Assembly (NCBI GenBank): GCA_001792895.1
Contig: MARA01000013.1
Span: 124,001 to 188,000, forward strand
Source: Lentinus brumalis
Lineage: Eukaryota > Basidiomycota > Agaricomycetes > Polyporales > Polyporaceae
DNA length: 64,000 nt
Direction: 5' to 3'
Part shown: piece after piece, positions 10,848 to 21,409 of the stretch
Layout: each line of letters starts with the position of its first letter
Numbering within the stretch: the first letter of the stretch is position 1
Translations under genes and position numbers: made by a program
The notes under the pieces: generated by a model
What the model saw: only the letters and a program-made list of their open reading frames with translations
Told to the model about the DNA's origin: nothing
The model's database searches: none

Positions 10848-12915
10848 TCATGAGTTCCGGGCTTCTGCAGCTGCAGCTGCTCCCGCTTGCCGCATGAGCC
10901 GCCGTAGCCGACCGAGTTCGAGGGACAATGTTCTGCATCGAGCAGGCATCAGCACGCGTGTTCTGAGGGTAGCCGGGAGGACATACTTTGCAGTCTGGAT
11001 GGCCTCGTCGCTCTCCTGCGCGTGCCTGTCCACCTCCCCACGCAGGTCCTTCATCTCGTCCTTCAGCGCCACCTCCATCTGCTCCGCTATCCGCTTGTTC
11101 TCGTGCAGCAACCATCGCACCTCGCCCAGGCCGCCCGACTCGCGCTCCTTCCGCACCGCCTCCAGCAGCGACTTGTACTTCCTCCCCATCTCCTCCGCGT
11201 CCGCCTTCAGCTTCTCCTCCCGCCGCTTCATCTCCTCCCGCAAGTTGACAGCGTCGGTCTGGAATGACTCCACGAGCCCCTTGATCGAGTCCCGGAGGAC
11301 GGCGTACTCCCGCTCCGCCTTTTGTGTCCGAGCCGTACTTTCTGCGAGCGACAACTCCATGTCGCGGATAGTCTTCTTCGACGACGTGGACTCGTTTTTA
11401 AGCGATGATCTGAGCGTAAGCACCTCGGCCTCCGCTTTCCGTGCGCGATCGAGCACCTGCGTCCGTTTGGGACATCTTCGAAAACATGGCAACTACAGGG
11501 CACGCACCTCTTGCAGCAGTCGCTCTTTCCGCGCAACGACGTTGTTCAAGCCCTCGTTCTCCAGCCGCAGCCGCTCGCGCACCTCCTTCAGGTCCTCCGT
11601 CTGTCGGGTTAGCTGGCTGACCTGCCGCTGGCTAACCCGCAGCTGTGCCTTCGTGTTCTCTAGCGCATTCTTCGCATTGAGGACGCCGGCCTGTAGGTCT
11701 GCAAGGACCTTGGTCGTATTCCCAGGCGCGAAGGATGCTCGTCGTGGCGATACCCCTCCGGCTGATGTTGTCGATACGTGCAGATTTGCAGATGATCGTG
11801 ATGAGTCACCGAGGTCTTCTTCTGCTAATGCCCTGGCATTCCCTGTAGAGGTTGTCAGCATGCTGGATAATCAAGACAGCGGGTACACTGTGCGTGGGAT
11901 GGGGTCGGAAGAGAACGCGGAATGAAAGCAGCAACCCAGGAGGGTGACCTCGGTTAGATAGTAGATGAACTGAAGAGTACGATCGGCAACGGGCGAACGC
12001 TCCGTCGCTAAGGTATAGCAACTGAGATGACGTTCTGGTATGCCGGACGGCGCAAATCGTGGGACGGTACCTGCTGCCAGTACCTCGGAGTGCCTCCTCT
12101 CTATACTCTAAATCCCCACGCGTATCCAGCCAACTGCATCGATGACAACGTGTCGAAGGCGTTCCGCCATCAATACGGAGAAGTCAGCGTTGACCCGCGA
12201 GCCAACGCTGCTCCTCACGCTCGAGACGCGTCGATTTGAGAATGCGCTGCAAACGGTCGATCTACTGACCTACCGAGGAAACAGGAATGCCTGCCTCGGG
12301 CTTAGTATCGTAGCACGGGGTGGGGTGAACAGGAAGAGACTCACGGCTGCGTGACCCTGTCGGACTCGACGACCTATGCGACCCCGAGCCGGTCGGGATG
12401 CCCTCCCTGATCCCGTTCTCCTCCCTAAAGGACATGTTGCTGCGAGTGCGCGGTAGTGGGAGGCCAGAGTCCGGTCCTGCGAGGCCCTGCAGTGCGTCGA
12501 AGCTGCTCCGGCGCGCGATCCTCGGCGGCAGCGGGTTCGGGTCGAGTTCGGACGGGGACATGGGCGGGGAGGTGAAGATGCCGGGCGGGAGCGGGCGCGG
12601 GCCGCGGAGGACGGTGTTCTCGAGAGCTGCGAGCTGGGCTTGTTGGTGGCGGATGTTGTGCTTCAGCGTGGACATCTGGTGCCGGATGGCCACTGTCGGG
12701 GTGCGCACGGCGCTCGTTCAGCATCGCCGATCTCCGTGGACAGCGCCATGCATGGAGCAAGCAGGCTCTCGCGCCGCATTTGAGAGCTGAGGACACGCAC
12801 CGGTCTCGTCTGCGAGGGTCACTATAGGACTCGCCCGTCCAGAGCCTCTTGAGGACGGCCGGGAGATGGAGCGCGGCGGCGAGAGTGGTGACGCGAGGTG
12901 GCTCCCGCTGGACAT
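10848..12915 (-). CDS. She3-like (SWI5-dependent HO expression protein 3) coiled-coil protein
   Basis: Exons run from the ATG at 12915 to a TGA at 10848. The N-terminus is low-complexity (SPLSPPRSISRPSSRGSGRA), followed by VRTPTVAIRHQMSTLKHNIR, a proline-rich part and IARRSSFDALQGLAGPDS. After a short exon (GIPVSSV) comes the block NTTKVLADLQAGVLNAKNAL and then long heptad-like coiled coils (LRLENEGLNNVVARKERLLQ). This layout fits the basidiomycete proteins annotated as SHE3. In yeast She3 is an adaptor linking RNA-bound She2 to type V myosin; that role is not shown for distant homologues. The name rests on remembered similarity in the conserved blocks. Confidence 0.7.
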
Positions 12916-13663
12916 CTACTTTGTTCAGAAACCCGAGGGCGACGCGCCGAGGTCGAGAAAAACGAGTGGTGGTGGGATGAGAGTCGACTTCTGTCGACGA
13001 GCGATGTATTCACAGACAAAGCGAGAGTGTCATGTTTAGCGTCGGGAACGCTGTGTTCAGCGGGTTCGCTGGGCGGTACTTGACTTTCTCACGATCCATA
13101 CACAGCGGTCGTCGTCGTCGTCGTCGAAGCATTCGCACAGATATCATCGCACTAACATCAATCATCATTGAGGTCTACATGTATATGTATGTGAGCTCAA
13201 TTCATGTATGTATCAGTAGTAGAATTTGGATGCCGAGCGCGTGCTTGAAGCGAATCAGCAGTCCTAAGCGCGTCCTCCGTGGACGGGGACCCGCACTGTA
13301 CTAGGCCCCGGTAGGGGAGCAAGATCAAGGAAGGTACTCAAAACGTCCCAAGATCATGACGACCTCGCAGTTCCCGCAGCCCCCGCAGCCCTTGCGAACT
13401 GTTGGTTCCGGGCATCCAGCGAGTGATGCGACCGTACCGGAAGAACCGTGGTTGTTCTGAATCGCACTGGTTGCGCTCGAGTTTGCGTCGCTCCTGGAGA
13501 GTCACAAGACCGGCACGCGCACAGACCGTACCTCGGGGGGGCGGAAGACGCGAGACCTCGCGAGCTGCATAGGTGCCGCCTGTCTAGACGCGGGTGTGGG
13601 CGGTGGGGAGAGCTCCGACGAGCAAGACGGACATGGGCCTCAGGCACATGGCTCAGGCGACCA
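12916..13663. other. Intergenic, no gene seen
   Basis: The region between the She3-like gene promoter and the 3' end of the RING gene. A short (GTC)n run lies near 13111. ORFs here lack support. Confidence 0.4.
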
Positions 13664-15119
13664 TCAGAACTTCGCCCTCCTGCGGGAACCAGTCTGCACA
13701 GGCGCAAGTGGCTTCCCTTTCGCGTCGAGCAGGAGCCCGAGCGGAGCCGTTGAAGATGCAGGGCGCTGCAGAGCCCTCGAGCTTGACTTCGACCGGTTCA
13801 CTTGCTGAGAAGGAAGCTGCCATGGATCGGCAGAAAACGACAAAGCCTTCACTACTGGCAGAGGGCGCTGAGGTGCCGGCGCGTTCTTTGCTTGCGGTGA
13901 CGAGGCATGTGTCATGAATGAATCCAGGTCCGACGACATTAGTTCGTCATCGTCTCCCAATCGTTTGCGCTTGCGAATGGTATCACTTGTGTATTCTGAC
14001 GCCTGGAAGTGCTAGTGGTGGACAGTGAGCTATCCGTTCGTTCAGAAAGGTTAGTAAACTCACTCTAGTTGCTTTCGGTGATAGCACCTCCAGCTCACTT
14101 TGGGTGCGGTCTACGAAGAACTTTGTGTCTCGCGAGGCAGCAGCCTGCAGACAGCGTGTCTTCGGCTTCGCCTCCTCCCGGAGCTTCTTAATCTCCTGCT
14201 TCTGCTTTAGTTCCTGTCGTTCCGAGTACGTTAGCATGGGGGTCATGCGCATACACGTCACGTCGCACCTGGGCCTTGAGTGCTCGCAGCTGGTCGTGCA
14301 GCCTGCTCACTTCCTGGTTCTTATCCGCCAGCTCGGCCTTGTGCTCGTCCGCCCGAGAGACCATCGTATGCTCAAGTTGGTCGAGCCTAATCTTGGCTTC
14401 TCGGAGCTCACGCTGAGTGGCCCTGAGTGCCGGGAGCGTCTTTTCCGCCTCCTTGACGGCGTCCTCGGCAACGCGCTCAGCATTCTTCGTCTCCTCCCTC
14501 GCCTCCTCCAGCTGACCACGCAGACGCGCAATATCTACGCGTTGCTGCGAAATCGTGCTGAAGAGCGGTAGTAAACCCCGCCACCGTGCAGCAACCGCCG
14601 TAATGAGAGCCTTGAGAGGGGGGTGTTGGGCATCATGTTCGCGTCATATGGCAAGCGACAGCATACGTACCAGCAAGCAGTCACGGCCGCTCATCAACTC
14701 CGTAACTTTCTCCATCTCTTGTGCTGCTCGTTGCACAGTCTGGGCTCTCTGGTCCTCTTCTACACGCGTCACCTCCCTGAGAGCGGACGCGACCTGACGG
14801 TGGAAGGGGCCAGAATGGCAGACGGGTTCGACACTTCGACCCCCAGTCTGACTTGCGGAATCGCCGTTCTCAAGGAAAATGGGGTGCGGTTCTGAGTTTT
14901 TGAAGAGCGCACGACACTGAGGGCACGGGTATTTGCCGCGCGTCGCCCGTGTCGCTGCCATGTACGTTGGGATACATGTCGCGCAGTATGTGTGCCCTAC
15001 AACCCAGGGAGTTAGATCAATTCAGCGGAGTAAGAGGTACTCGTACCGCATGGCAGCGAACGGATATCAGCGATCGCGTGGATGTCTTGGCATATGCTGC
15101 AGAACACGGACGACGACAT
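13664..15119 (-). CDS. RING-finger/coiled-coil protein, paralogue 1
   Basis: The ATG at 15119 starts MSSSVFCSICQDIHAIADIR then SLPCG; an intron follows, then HTYCATCIPTYMAATRATRG and KYPCPQCRALF. This completes a C3HC4 RING (CxxC, CxH, CxxC, CxxC), the fold that recruits E2 enzymes in ubiquitin ligases. Next come VERE-type charged helices and a long coiled coil (DKNQEVSRLHDQLRALKAQ). The C-terminus is basic and serine-rich (DTIRKRKRLGDDDELMSSDL, then SQQVNRSKSSS) and ends SRRRAKF. A second copy of the gene is at 38066-39086. An E3 ligase is likely but the target is unknown. The LINE poly(A) end lies about 270 bp upstream of its ATG. Confidence 0.75.
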
Positions 15120-15506
15120 GATTCTGAGGTGGTGACAGAGGATTTTCGAGGTACAGCAGTTGGCCCAGTCCCAGTAGAATATTGGCGAGGTCGAGAGTGA
15201 GGGGATTCGAAGGGAGACAGCCGGGAAGAGAGCGCGTTGAAGTTGGATGGTGGTTGCGGTGAACCTTACTGCCGCCGGTCGACACGCTTGTGGCTACGAT
15301 CACGTGATCGCGACGTATTGAATATTCGCACGGCGGGCATTGCAGGATGTTCCACCTCGCGAGTCGTAACAGGCCAGTGCCATTGTTTTTTTTTTTTTTT
15401 TTTAGTGGAGCATAAGTGCCTTGAGTCGCAATAATCCCCATTAGGGCTTGTCATGCAACTCCGCTCAGCGATTGCTAAGCAGGCTAGCTGAAACTAACTC
15501 CCTAGG

Positions 15507-16252
15507 TGTTAAGACCGTGCGCGCCGGGACGAAGTCCGGTGGAAGTCCGGACGGAGTTACGGAGTTACGAAGTCCGGAACGAGACGCGCTGAGGGTGAAG
15601 ACTTCGGCGAAGCTATTGATCAACGCCTTGAGGATCCACGAAGGTCTTCAATTTAAGACAGACAAGAGAACCGGGGTTTATACCGGAGCAAGCAACGAGT
15701 AAGAAGATAAGCAAGAGATAATACCAAGCCAGGGAGAAGTCAAGCCAGAGGTAAGAAGTCAAGCAGAAGTCGGAGGTCGGAGGTCGGAGGTCGGAGGTCA
15801 GAAGTCCGGTCGGAAGGATCGGACGTTGAGAGAGAGCGAACAGAATAGATTGAGCTCAGAGTCGTAACGGGGAGTGTAACGAGATATCAGAACTGAAGTC
15901 TAAGCGTGGCTACAGGAAGGCTTATATAGTAAAGTCCGAAAGTCCGGAGAGGAGTAGCCAAGACATAGGTAAGGAGGTACAGAACCGGAGTCAGGCGGAA
16001 GCAAATGATCAGCCAATATAATGTATAGTAAGATCGAATGAAGGGCGGATACAATCGAAGGATCGAATGAACGGAGTCTGATCACGGAGGCGGATGCAAG
16101 CGGAAGCAGATGGTCCGGAGTCCGGGTCAAGTAAGAAGACGATAAGGGGTGAAGTGATCGAGAATAGTATCACAGGTAAGAACGAACCGGAGGTGCGGAG
16201 TCCGAGGTAGGTCCGGACCGGAGTTGGTGCCTTGTGGGCATGGAATGTAACA
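15507..16252 (-). repeat. Left LTR (3' LTR of the element)
   Basis: 746 bp, starting TGTTAAGACCGTGCGCGCC and ending GGAATGTAACA on the plus strand. It contains a short array of GGAGGTCG near 15775-15800 and a minus-strand TATAAA at 15677-15682 (candidate promoter). Against the right LTR I see one G/A difference (CCACGAAGG vs CCACAAAGG) and one G indel in GCCAGGGAGAAG. Confidence 0.93.
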
Positions 16253-16264
16253 GTATCCCCCACT
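16253..16264 (-). promoter_or_regulatory. Polypurine tract
   Basis: On the minus strand AGTGGGGGATAC directly precedes the left LTR, the expected position of the plus-strand DNA primer. It supports the minus orientation of the element. Confidence 0.7.
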
Positions 16265-16416
16265 GGGTCCGAGCCCTCGAGGACCAATAGGACATCCGCT
16301 GGAATGATGTTTCGATCGGACGTGTGATGACCGGAAGGATGACGATCGGACATGTGAAGGTTGGATGTGATGTTCGGAGTTGTGAAGGTCGGAAAGATCC
16401 GGATTTGGATACGGAC

Positions 16417-16424
16417 TATAAAAG
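16417..16424 (+). promoter_or_regulatory. TATA box of the antisense gene
   Basis: TATAAAAG on the plus strand, about 50 bp upstream of the ATG at 16474, between the LTR and the plus-strand ORF. Confidence 0.55.
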
Positions 16425-16473
16425 TCCGAGCCGGAGTTGGAGTGTTCAAACCTCTCCTTCTTCTTGCCACGAC

Positions 16474-17206
16474 ATGCCCTCCAAAACGCAAGACGACATT
16501 GCCGCCCTACGCCTCCAGGAGGCTGAAGCCCAGATAGCCCTAGCCAGGGCCACCGTGGAGAAGTTGGAGGCCGAACGGATGGCCGCGGAGGCCGCACTCC
16601 GGAGGTCGGAGGCGGCGGAGAGAGAGGCGGAGAAGGCCAAGCAGACGAAGAAGAGAACCCCGACGAAGCCAAAGTCGACGGGGACCACTGGTGGTGAGGA
16701 GCCGGAGACGAAACCCGCAAAGTAAGTCCGGAGTTCCGGAGATGAGGTCCGGGAGGACTGATCTTGTTTACAGGGTTCCGTGTTCCGTTTGTGTGAAGGC
16801 GGGGGATGATTGCCGGTACAAGACCACCGGCAAGGCTGCCTCCTGCGTTCGGTGTCAGGAGAAGAAGACCGGATGTACCGGCGGAACTCCGCCTGACGGA
16901 GTCCGGACGTTGAAGCGCAAGACGAAGACGATCGTCGACAGCGACATCGAAGAGCTGGAGACGCCACCGCCACCGACGAAGAAGATCAAGAAGACGGAGG
17001 AGACTCCGAAGGCCGGTCCTTCGAAGGGGAAGGAGCGGGCGGACCCGCAGCCGGAGCCGGAGGTCGAGAAGATCGAGCCGAAGAAGACTCGAGAAGACTC
17101 CCTCGACACTCGGGACCTCTTTCTGAGGGTCCTGCACGAGATGTCGGGGTGCCGGTCGGAGATGCGGAGGTTGCATCAGGAGGTGGGACTCTCCGGAAGG
17201 AGATGA
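16474..17206 (+). CDS. Cys-cluster protein encoded antisense inside the LTR element
   Basis: Plus-strand gene with a GTAAGT..TTTACAG intron (16722-16773) and its own TATA box. The N-terminal third is an Ala/Glu-rich coiled coil (MPSKTQDDIAALRLQEAEAQ). The second exon carries CSVCVKAGDDCRYKTTGKAA then SCVRCQEKKTGC, a CxxC..C..CxxC..C cluster resembling a fungal Zn2Cys6 domain but with altered spacing. A charged Pro/Lys tail and a second short coiled coil (RVLHEMSGCRSEMRRLHQEV) follow, and the frame stops at 17206. Downstream, beyond an LTR fragment, a similar coiled coil continues, so the original protein was probably longer. It opposes gag and pol. A role in transcription or DNA binding is only a guess. 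Confidence 0.65.
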
Positions 17207-17211
17207 CGGCG

Positions 17212-17416
17212 GTTCTGATATACTGTTAAGACCGTGCGCGCCGGGACGAAGTCCGGTGGAAGTCCGGACGGAGTTACGGAGTTACGAAGTCCGGAACGAG
17301 ACGCGCTGAGGGTGAAGACTTCGGCGAAGCTATTGATCAACGCCTTGAGGATCCACGAAGGTCTTCAATTTAAGACAGACAAGAGAACCGGGGTTTATAC
17401 CGGAGCAAGCAACGAG
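17212..17416 (-). repeat. Internal copy of LTR end plus primer-binding site
   Basis: 17224-17416 is identical to the first 193 bp of the left LTR. The identity with the right LTR junction extends 12 bp further left (GTTCTGATATAC, 17212-17223), exactly the stretch called as the primer-binding site next to the right LTR, and then ends. In element orientation this is a partial LTR followed by the PBS. It interrupts the plus-strand Cys-cluster gene. The other boundary falls at GCAACGAG, where the LTR continues TAAGAAG and the copy continues GACCTCC. Confidence 0.85.
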
Positions 17417-17812
17417 GACCTCCGCGATGAGATGCGTCATCTCCGGATGGAGATGATGATGGTTCGCCAGGCCGTACGGACGCTGGACGACGTCCGGGAT
17501 AGGACGACGGTCCTGGAGGCCTACCTCGGCCCGTTCATGCAGGGCCAGCGTCGGGACCGCGAAGGACTCCTGAGGGTTCCGGGAGTGGATGCGGACCCGG
17601 ATTACGAGCCGGAGGCGGAAATGTCCGGAGAAGGGTCGAAGGAAGGTGAGGAAGGCGAAGGGTCCGGGGAGAGTTCAGAGGGGTCGGATGGGCAGAAGTC
17701 CGGTAAGGAGCCGGAGGGGGCGGATGAAGGGTCAGGAAAAGAGCCGGAGGGCTCAGGGAAGGGCCCGGAGGGCCCCGGAAAGGGACCGGAGGTCCAGGGT
17801 CCGAAGAACTGA
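17417..17812 (+). pseudogene. Separated 3' part of the antisense gene (coiled coil, acidic repeats)
   Basis: Beyond the LTR fragment an open frame reads DLRDEMRHLRMEMMMVRQAV then RTLDDVRDRTTVLEAYL, resembling the coiled coil that ends the upstream ORF. An acidic Gly/Ser/Glu tail with GKEPEG and GKGPEG repeats follows, with a stop at 17812. It has no ATG of its own at the start except through the LTR fragment. I read it as the 3' half of the gene at 16474, cut off by the LTR-PBS copy. Confidence 0.5.
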
Positions 17813-17959
17813 ACGGAGTCCGAAGTCCGGACGTCCGTGTAGATAGAAAGAATTTGAAGGCTTTTCTTGACTGAAACTGAGTGAAGTCTGAAAGAAGGCG
17901 ATAAAAAATCAAGACAGTGAGTAATAGTGGGTGAAGGTCAGATGTTTTGTATAGTATGG

Positions 17960-19060
17960 ATGTATGTAGTCAGATCAAAATCAATAGGAATGGGTAATAA
18001 TGAAAGAATAGCCGAATCAAAAATGAGTGATAAACAAGAAAGAGTAGTAAGTAACCAGAGTGAAGCAAAAGGTCCAAACTTGTCCGGATAGGACCGATAG
18101 AAGTCCGGAAGGACCTCAACGGAGTCCGGGGAGGTGGATCTAGACTTCCGAGCGGACGGGATGTCCGATCCGGAGTTGAGAGCGCGAACTGCTCGGAGGA
18201 CGGAAAGGGTGCAGAATTGTTGCCCGGAGGGATGAAGCGGGTTGCTCTTGGGTGACAACTGGTCGAAAGTTAGATGAGCTGACGACGGAGTAGTCACTAT
18301 CCCCCCTTTTGGGTAGATGACCCAACGGCGAGTGAGTGCGTCGGGTTTGCTCCGAGCCATTCGGAATGATCGGATGAACAAGTTGAATTGTTCTTCCGGA
18401 ACTCCGGGAGGAAGGTCCGGAGGGAGGACGTCCGAGACGGACGTGCTACGAGCTGTAGCGGAGTTGACAGATAGATTGAGAGTAAACTCTCGGAACCCTG
18501 GAGCTTACAAGCACACGCGAACGCGGCTGCTCCGATCAGGGAGACAGATGGAGGCTTGGGCGAAGGCCCTGGCACTCCGGAGTCCGGTGGAGGTTCCGGA
18601 CCCGACAGAGGTACGGGACAGGCCGAGGACTTGGTCCGGGATTGGTTGCTATGCATCTTCCAGTCAATCAACAGATTGTAGTCGGAGAGCCAGCGGTATC
18701 CCTGGACGGCGGAACCGGATTTGTCGAGCAGGGTGACATAGAAGTCGGAGTTCAGAGCTTCCCGAAGGGAAAGGTGAACAGAAAGGATGGTTATCCGAGT
18801 GATGGAAGTGTTAGACAATCCGTCAAGCACAACCGGAGCGGAGGTATGGCAAATGTCTGAAAGTCCGTGCTCGTCAACGGAGTCCGAAACAATAACAGAG
18901 ATGATCCGGAGTTGACTAGAGCCGTGACTGCGTTTTCTAGATTTATTCAGGGTAGAGACGGAAGGAGTGCAGAGGGGTCCGAAAGAGTGGAAGCGTTGGT
19001 ACGGAGTTGCGGTTCCGCGTGGGTCAAGTCAACGCCAACTACACCGCACGCGGATTGCGG
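17960..19060 (-). pseudogene. Decayed protease and RNase H/integrase border; RT deleted
   Basis: Reading minus from about 19000, a retropepsin-like segment shows AVTALVNSGSSLL where active families have a D-S/T-G triad, then FYVTLLDKSGSAVQGYRWLS and LLIDWK, in shifted frames. After only about 300 bp the typical segment before integrase appears: SKPDALTRRWVIYPKGG and NFRPVVTQEQ. The roughly 1.5 kb that should hold reverse transcriptase is absent. What follows to 17960 is AT-richer and unreadable. Confidence 0.7.
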
Positions 19061-19071
19061 AGGTTCACCGC

Positions 19072-20498
19072 TTAGTTCTTGGACTCCGCGGTACCCGGAG
19101 TGCTGTCCGGATGCGCAGGAGCGCCAAGTGTCTGGGCCTGAGCAGCCCGGACCTGGGCCGCGGTCCTCGTCGGACAGATGTCCGCAGTATGACCGGGGCC
19201 TCCGCAGAAGAGGCAGAGGTTAGCGGCGAAACGCCGCTGACGCTCCTCGGGGGTGAGCTTGCCGTCCTTGCCCAGCTTGTCCGCGTATGGCTTTGCGGTC
19301 TTAGCCGGGGTCTTCGGAGTTGCAGGCTTCGACGGACTCTTCTGGGCGGAGTTGCCCGGAGAAGTCGAGGAACCCGAGGACTGCGATGGGTAGGATGACG
19401 TCAAGAGGTTCGGAGTGGGAGGGACTTTGATCCGGAGGTGGAAGTCCGAGTCTCGCGGATCTGCTCGGTCCTGCGCTCCCAATAACGGGCGTCGATGGAC
19501 TGAGCGAGTTCTCGGAGTTTGTGTAGGTCCTTCGGTTTCCCGATCTCCGAGATGCGGTCTTTGAGTCGGGCCGGAAGACCCTTGTAGAACTGATACTGAA
19601 GAGCTTCATTTCCCCACCCGACTTGAGTGGCAAGACGATTGAACTGGGTGATGTACCGAGCAATCCTCTGATTCTCGGACATGACTAGATTCTCCAGCTC
19701 GTGCTCCGCAGTTCCGACGATGTCGTAAGGTCCGAAGTTCATACGGAGTTCTTCCTGGAAGACCCCGTAGTCCGAGAGGAAAACCGGAGGGTTCCCGGAC
19801 GGAGCTTCGAGGAGGAAGGGTTCGAACCAAGCGAGAGCAGTCCCCTTGAGATGGGAGATTGCATAGGTGACTTTCTTCTCGTGGGTATCGAACGTGTTGG
19901 GCCGAGCCTTGAAGACCAGCTCTAACTGAACGAAGAAAGAACGGAGTTTGGTAGGGTCCGTGCCGTCGAACTGGTCCGGGTCTCGGACATTGTTGCGCTC
20001 AAACGCCGTAGGCTTCGGAGGAGCCGGAGGCGGAGGCGGAGCCCGCTGGAGGGACTGCGCGGTTTGAGCCAGGAGGGTGATAGCAGCCGCTAGATCCTGA
20101 TTGGTCTGCGACTGAGGGTTAACACCGGCAGATGCCTGAGTGGCCTGAGTTCCGGAGGTCTGAGCACCTCCCGGAGGTCCGGATGCCTGCGCTTGTCCGG
20201 ATGATCCGGCCTGAGGGACCGGGTTCGGTTGAACTCCAGCATGGGCAGCCCGAGCTTGAGAGGCCGAGCCTTGAGCCGGAGAATAGAAGCGCATGGCGGA
20301 CTGATCGAAGGGATTGTTGGGAGAGGTGATGGGGAAAACAGGCTGGATGATTGCCGGTGAAGGCGGACGAGTACCGCCCGGAGATGGCGGAGTGGTGCTG
20401 ACTGCGGGGAGTTTACCCCGACGGGTTGGAGTGTCCGCCGGGTTATATCCCGCAGCTTGGGATATGCGTTCAGTGAATCCTTGGAAGGAAGATGTCAT
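19072..20498 (-). pseudogene. Retrotransposon gag with zinc knuckle, frameshifted
   Basis: From the ATG at 20498 (MTSSFQGFTERISQAAGYNP) a Pro/Gln-rich N-terminus leads into a capsid-like Retrotrans_gag region: [76 protein letters not shown]. This frame ends at 19401. The frame open from 19482 to 19072 carries the CCHC knuckle [14 protein letters not shown]. The two overlap by about 80 bp, so a single-base indel (or programmed shift) separates capsid from nucleocapsid. Gag alone might still be made and package RNA. Confidence 0.85.
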
Positions 20499-20516
20499 GA
20501 TGAATCCTCAAGTTGA

Positions 20517-20528
20517 GTTCTGATATAC
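20517..20528 (-). promoter_or_regulatory. Primer-binding site
   Basis: On the minus strand GTATATCAGAAC follows the right LTR immediately. It resembles the TATCAGAGC-type sites complementary to a methionine tRNA 3' end, with one substitution. A copy of exactly this stretch occurs at 17212-17223. Confidence 0.6.
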
Positions 20529-21273
20529 TGTTAAGACCGTGCGCGCCGGGACGAAGTCCGGTGGAAGTCCGGACGGAGTTACGGAGTTACGAAGTCCGGA
20601 ACGAGACGCGCTGAGGGTGAAGACTTCGGCGAAGCTATTGATCAACGCCTTGAGGATCCACAAAGGTCTTCAATTTAAGACAGACAAGAGAACCGGGGTT
20701 TATACCGGAGCAAGCAACGAGTAAGAAGATAAGCAAGAGATAATACCAAGCCAGGAGAAGTCAAGCCAGAGGTAAGAAGTCAAGCAGAAGTCGGAGGTCG
20801 GAGGTCGGAGGTCGGAGGTCAGAAGTCCGGTCGGAAGGATCGGACGTTGAGAGAGAGCGAACAGAATAGATTGAGCTCAGAGTCGTAACGGGGAGTGTAA
20901 CGAGATATCAGAACTGAAGTCTAAGCGTGGCTACAGGAAGGCTTATATAGTAAAGTCCGAAAGTCCGGAGAGGAGTAGCCAAGACATAGGTAAGGAGGTA
21001 CAGAACCGGAGTCAGGCGGAAGCAAATGATCAGCCAATATAATGTATAGTAAGATCGAATGAAGGGCGGATACAATCGAAGGATCGAATGAACGGAGTCT
21101 GATCACGGAGGCGGATGCAAGCGGAAGCAGATGGTCCGGAGTCCGGGTCAAGTAAGAAGACGATAAGGGGTGAAGTGATCGAGAATAGTATCACAGGTAA
21201 GAACGAACCGGAGGTGCGGAGTCCGAGGTAGGTCCGGACCGGAGTTGGTGCCTTGTGGGCATGGAATGTAACA
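20529..21273 (-). repeat. Right LTR (5' LTR of the element)
   Basis: 745 bp, nearly identical to the left LTR. A minus-strand TATAAA lies at 20699-20704. CTAGG follows at 21274-21278. Confidence 0.93.
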
Positions 21274-21409
21274 CTAGGTAATTGCACCTTGGGCGGTAGT
21301 TATTTATATAATTGCCACATACGGGGAAATGCCATTACGCACTGTGTGTGGGACTCTAAACGTTTTCGCATCCTCTGCGGGAAGGTTGCGCAGGCCAACC
21401 TCTACCGCA

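Larger units (their letters stand above)
15507..21273 (-). mobile_element. Non-autonomous Gypsy-type LTR retrotransposon (5,767 bp)
   Basis: Two direct LTRs (746 and 745 bp, TG...CA on either strand) flank an internal region and are bordered by the 5-bp duplication CTAGG (15502-15506 and 21274-21278). Orientation is minus: the sequence next to the right LTR resembles a primer-binding site, the gag gene reads minus, and a purine tract precedes the left LTR. Gag is present, protease and the RNase H/integrase border survive as relics, and reverse transcriptase is missing. The LTRs differ at only about two places that I saw, so insertion is recent although the coding part is decayed. This suggests movement by enzymes supplied in trans. 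Confidence 0.92.

Noticed and set aside
15371..15385. GGCCAGTG near 26890 or GGCCAGTGCCATTG at 34131 as target-site duplication of the LINE
   Set aside because: The first matches for only 8 bp and lies inside the element between ORF2 and ORF1. The second is 4 kb beyond the ORF1 start with unrelated flanks, and a 14-bp match is expected by chance in a window of this size.
15448..15702. ORF beginning inside the left LTR (GTKSGGSPDGVTELRSPERD)
   Set aside because: It has no ATG, recurs in all three LTR copies, and ends within the LTR. It is an open stretch of LTR sequence, not a gene.
16127..17176. Minus-strand 349-codon ORF opposite the Cys-cluster gene
   Set aside because: It is a shadow of the GC-rich plus-strand exons and has no motif. 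The plus strand has a TATA box, an intron and the Cys motif.
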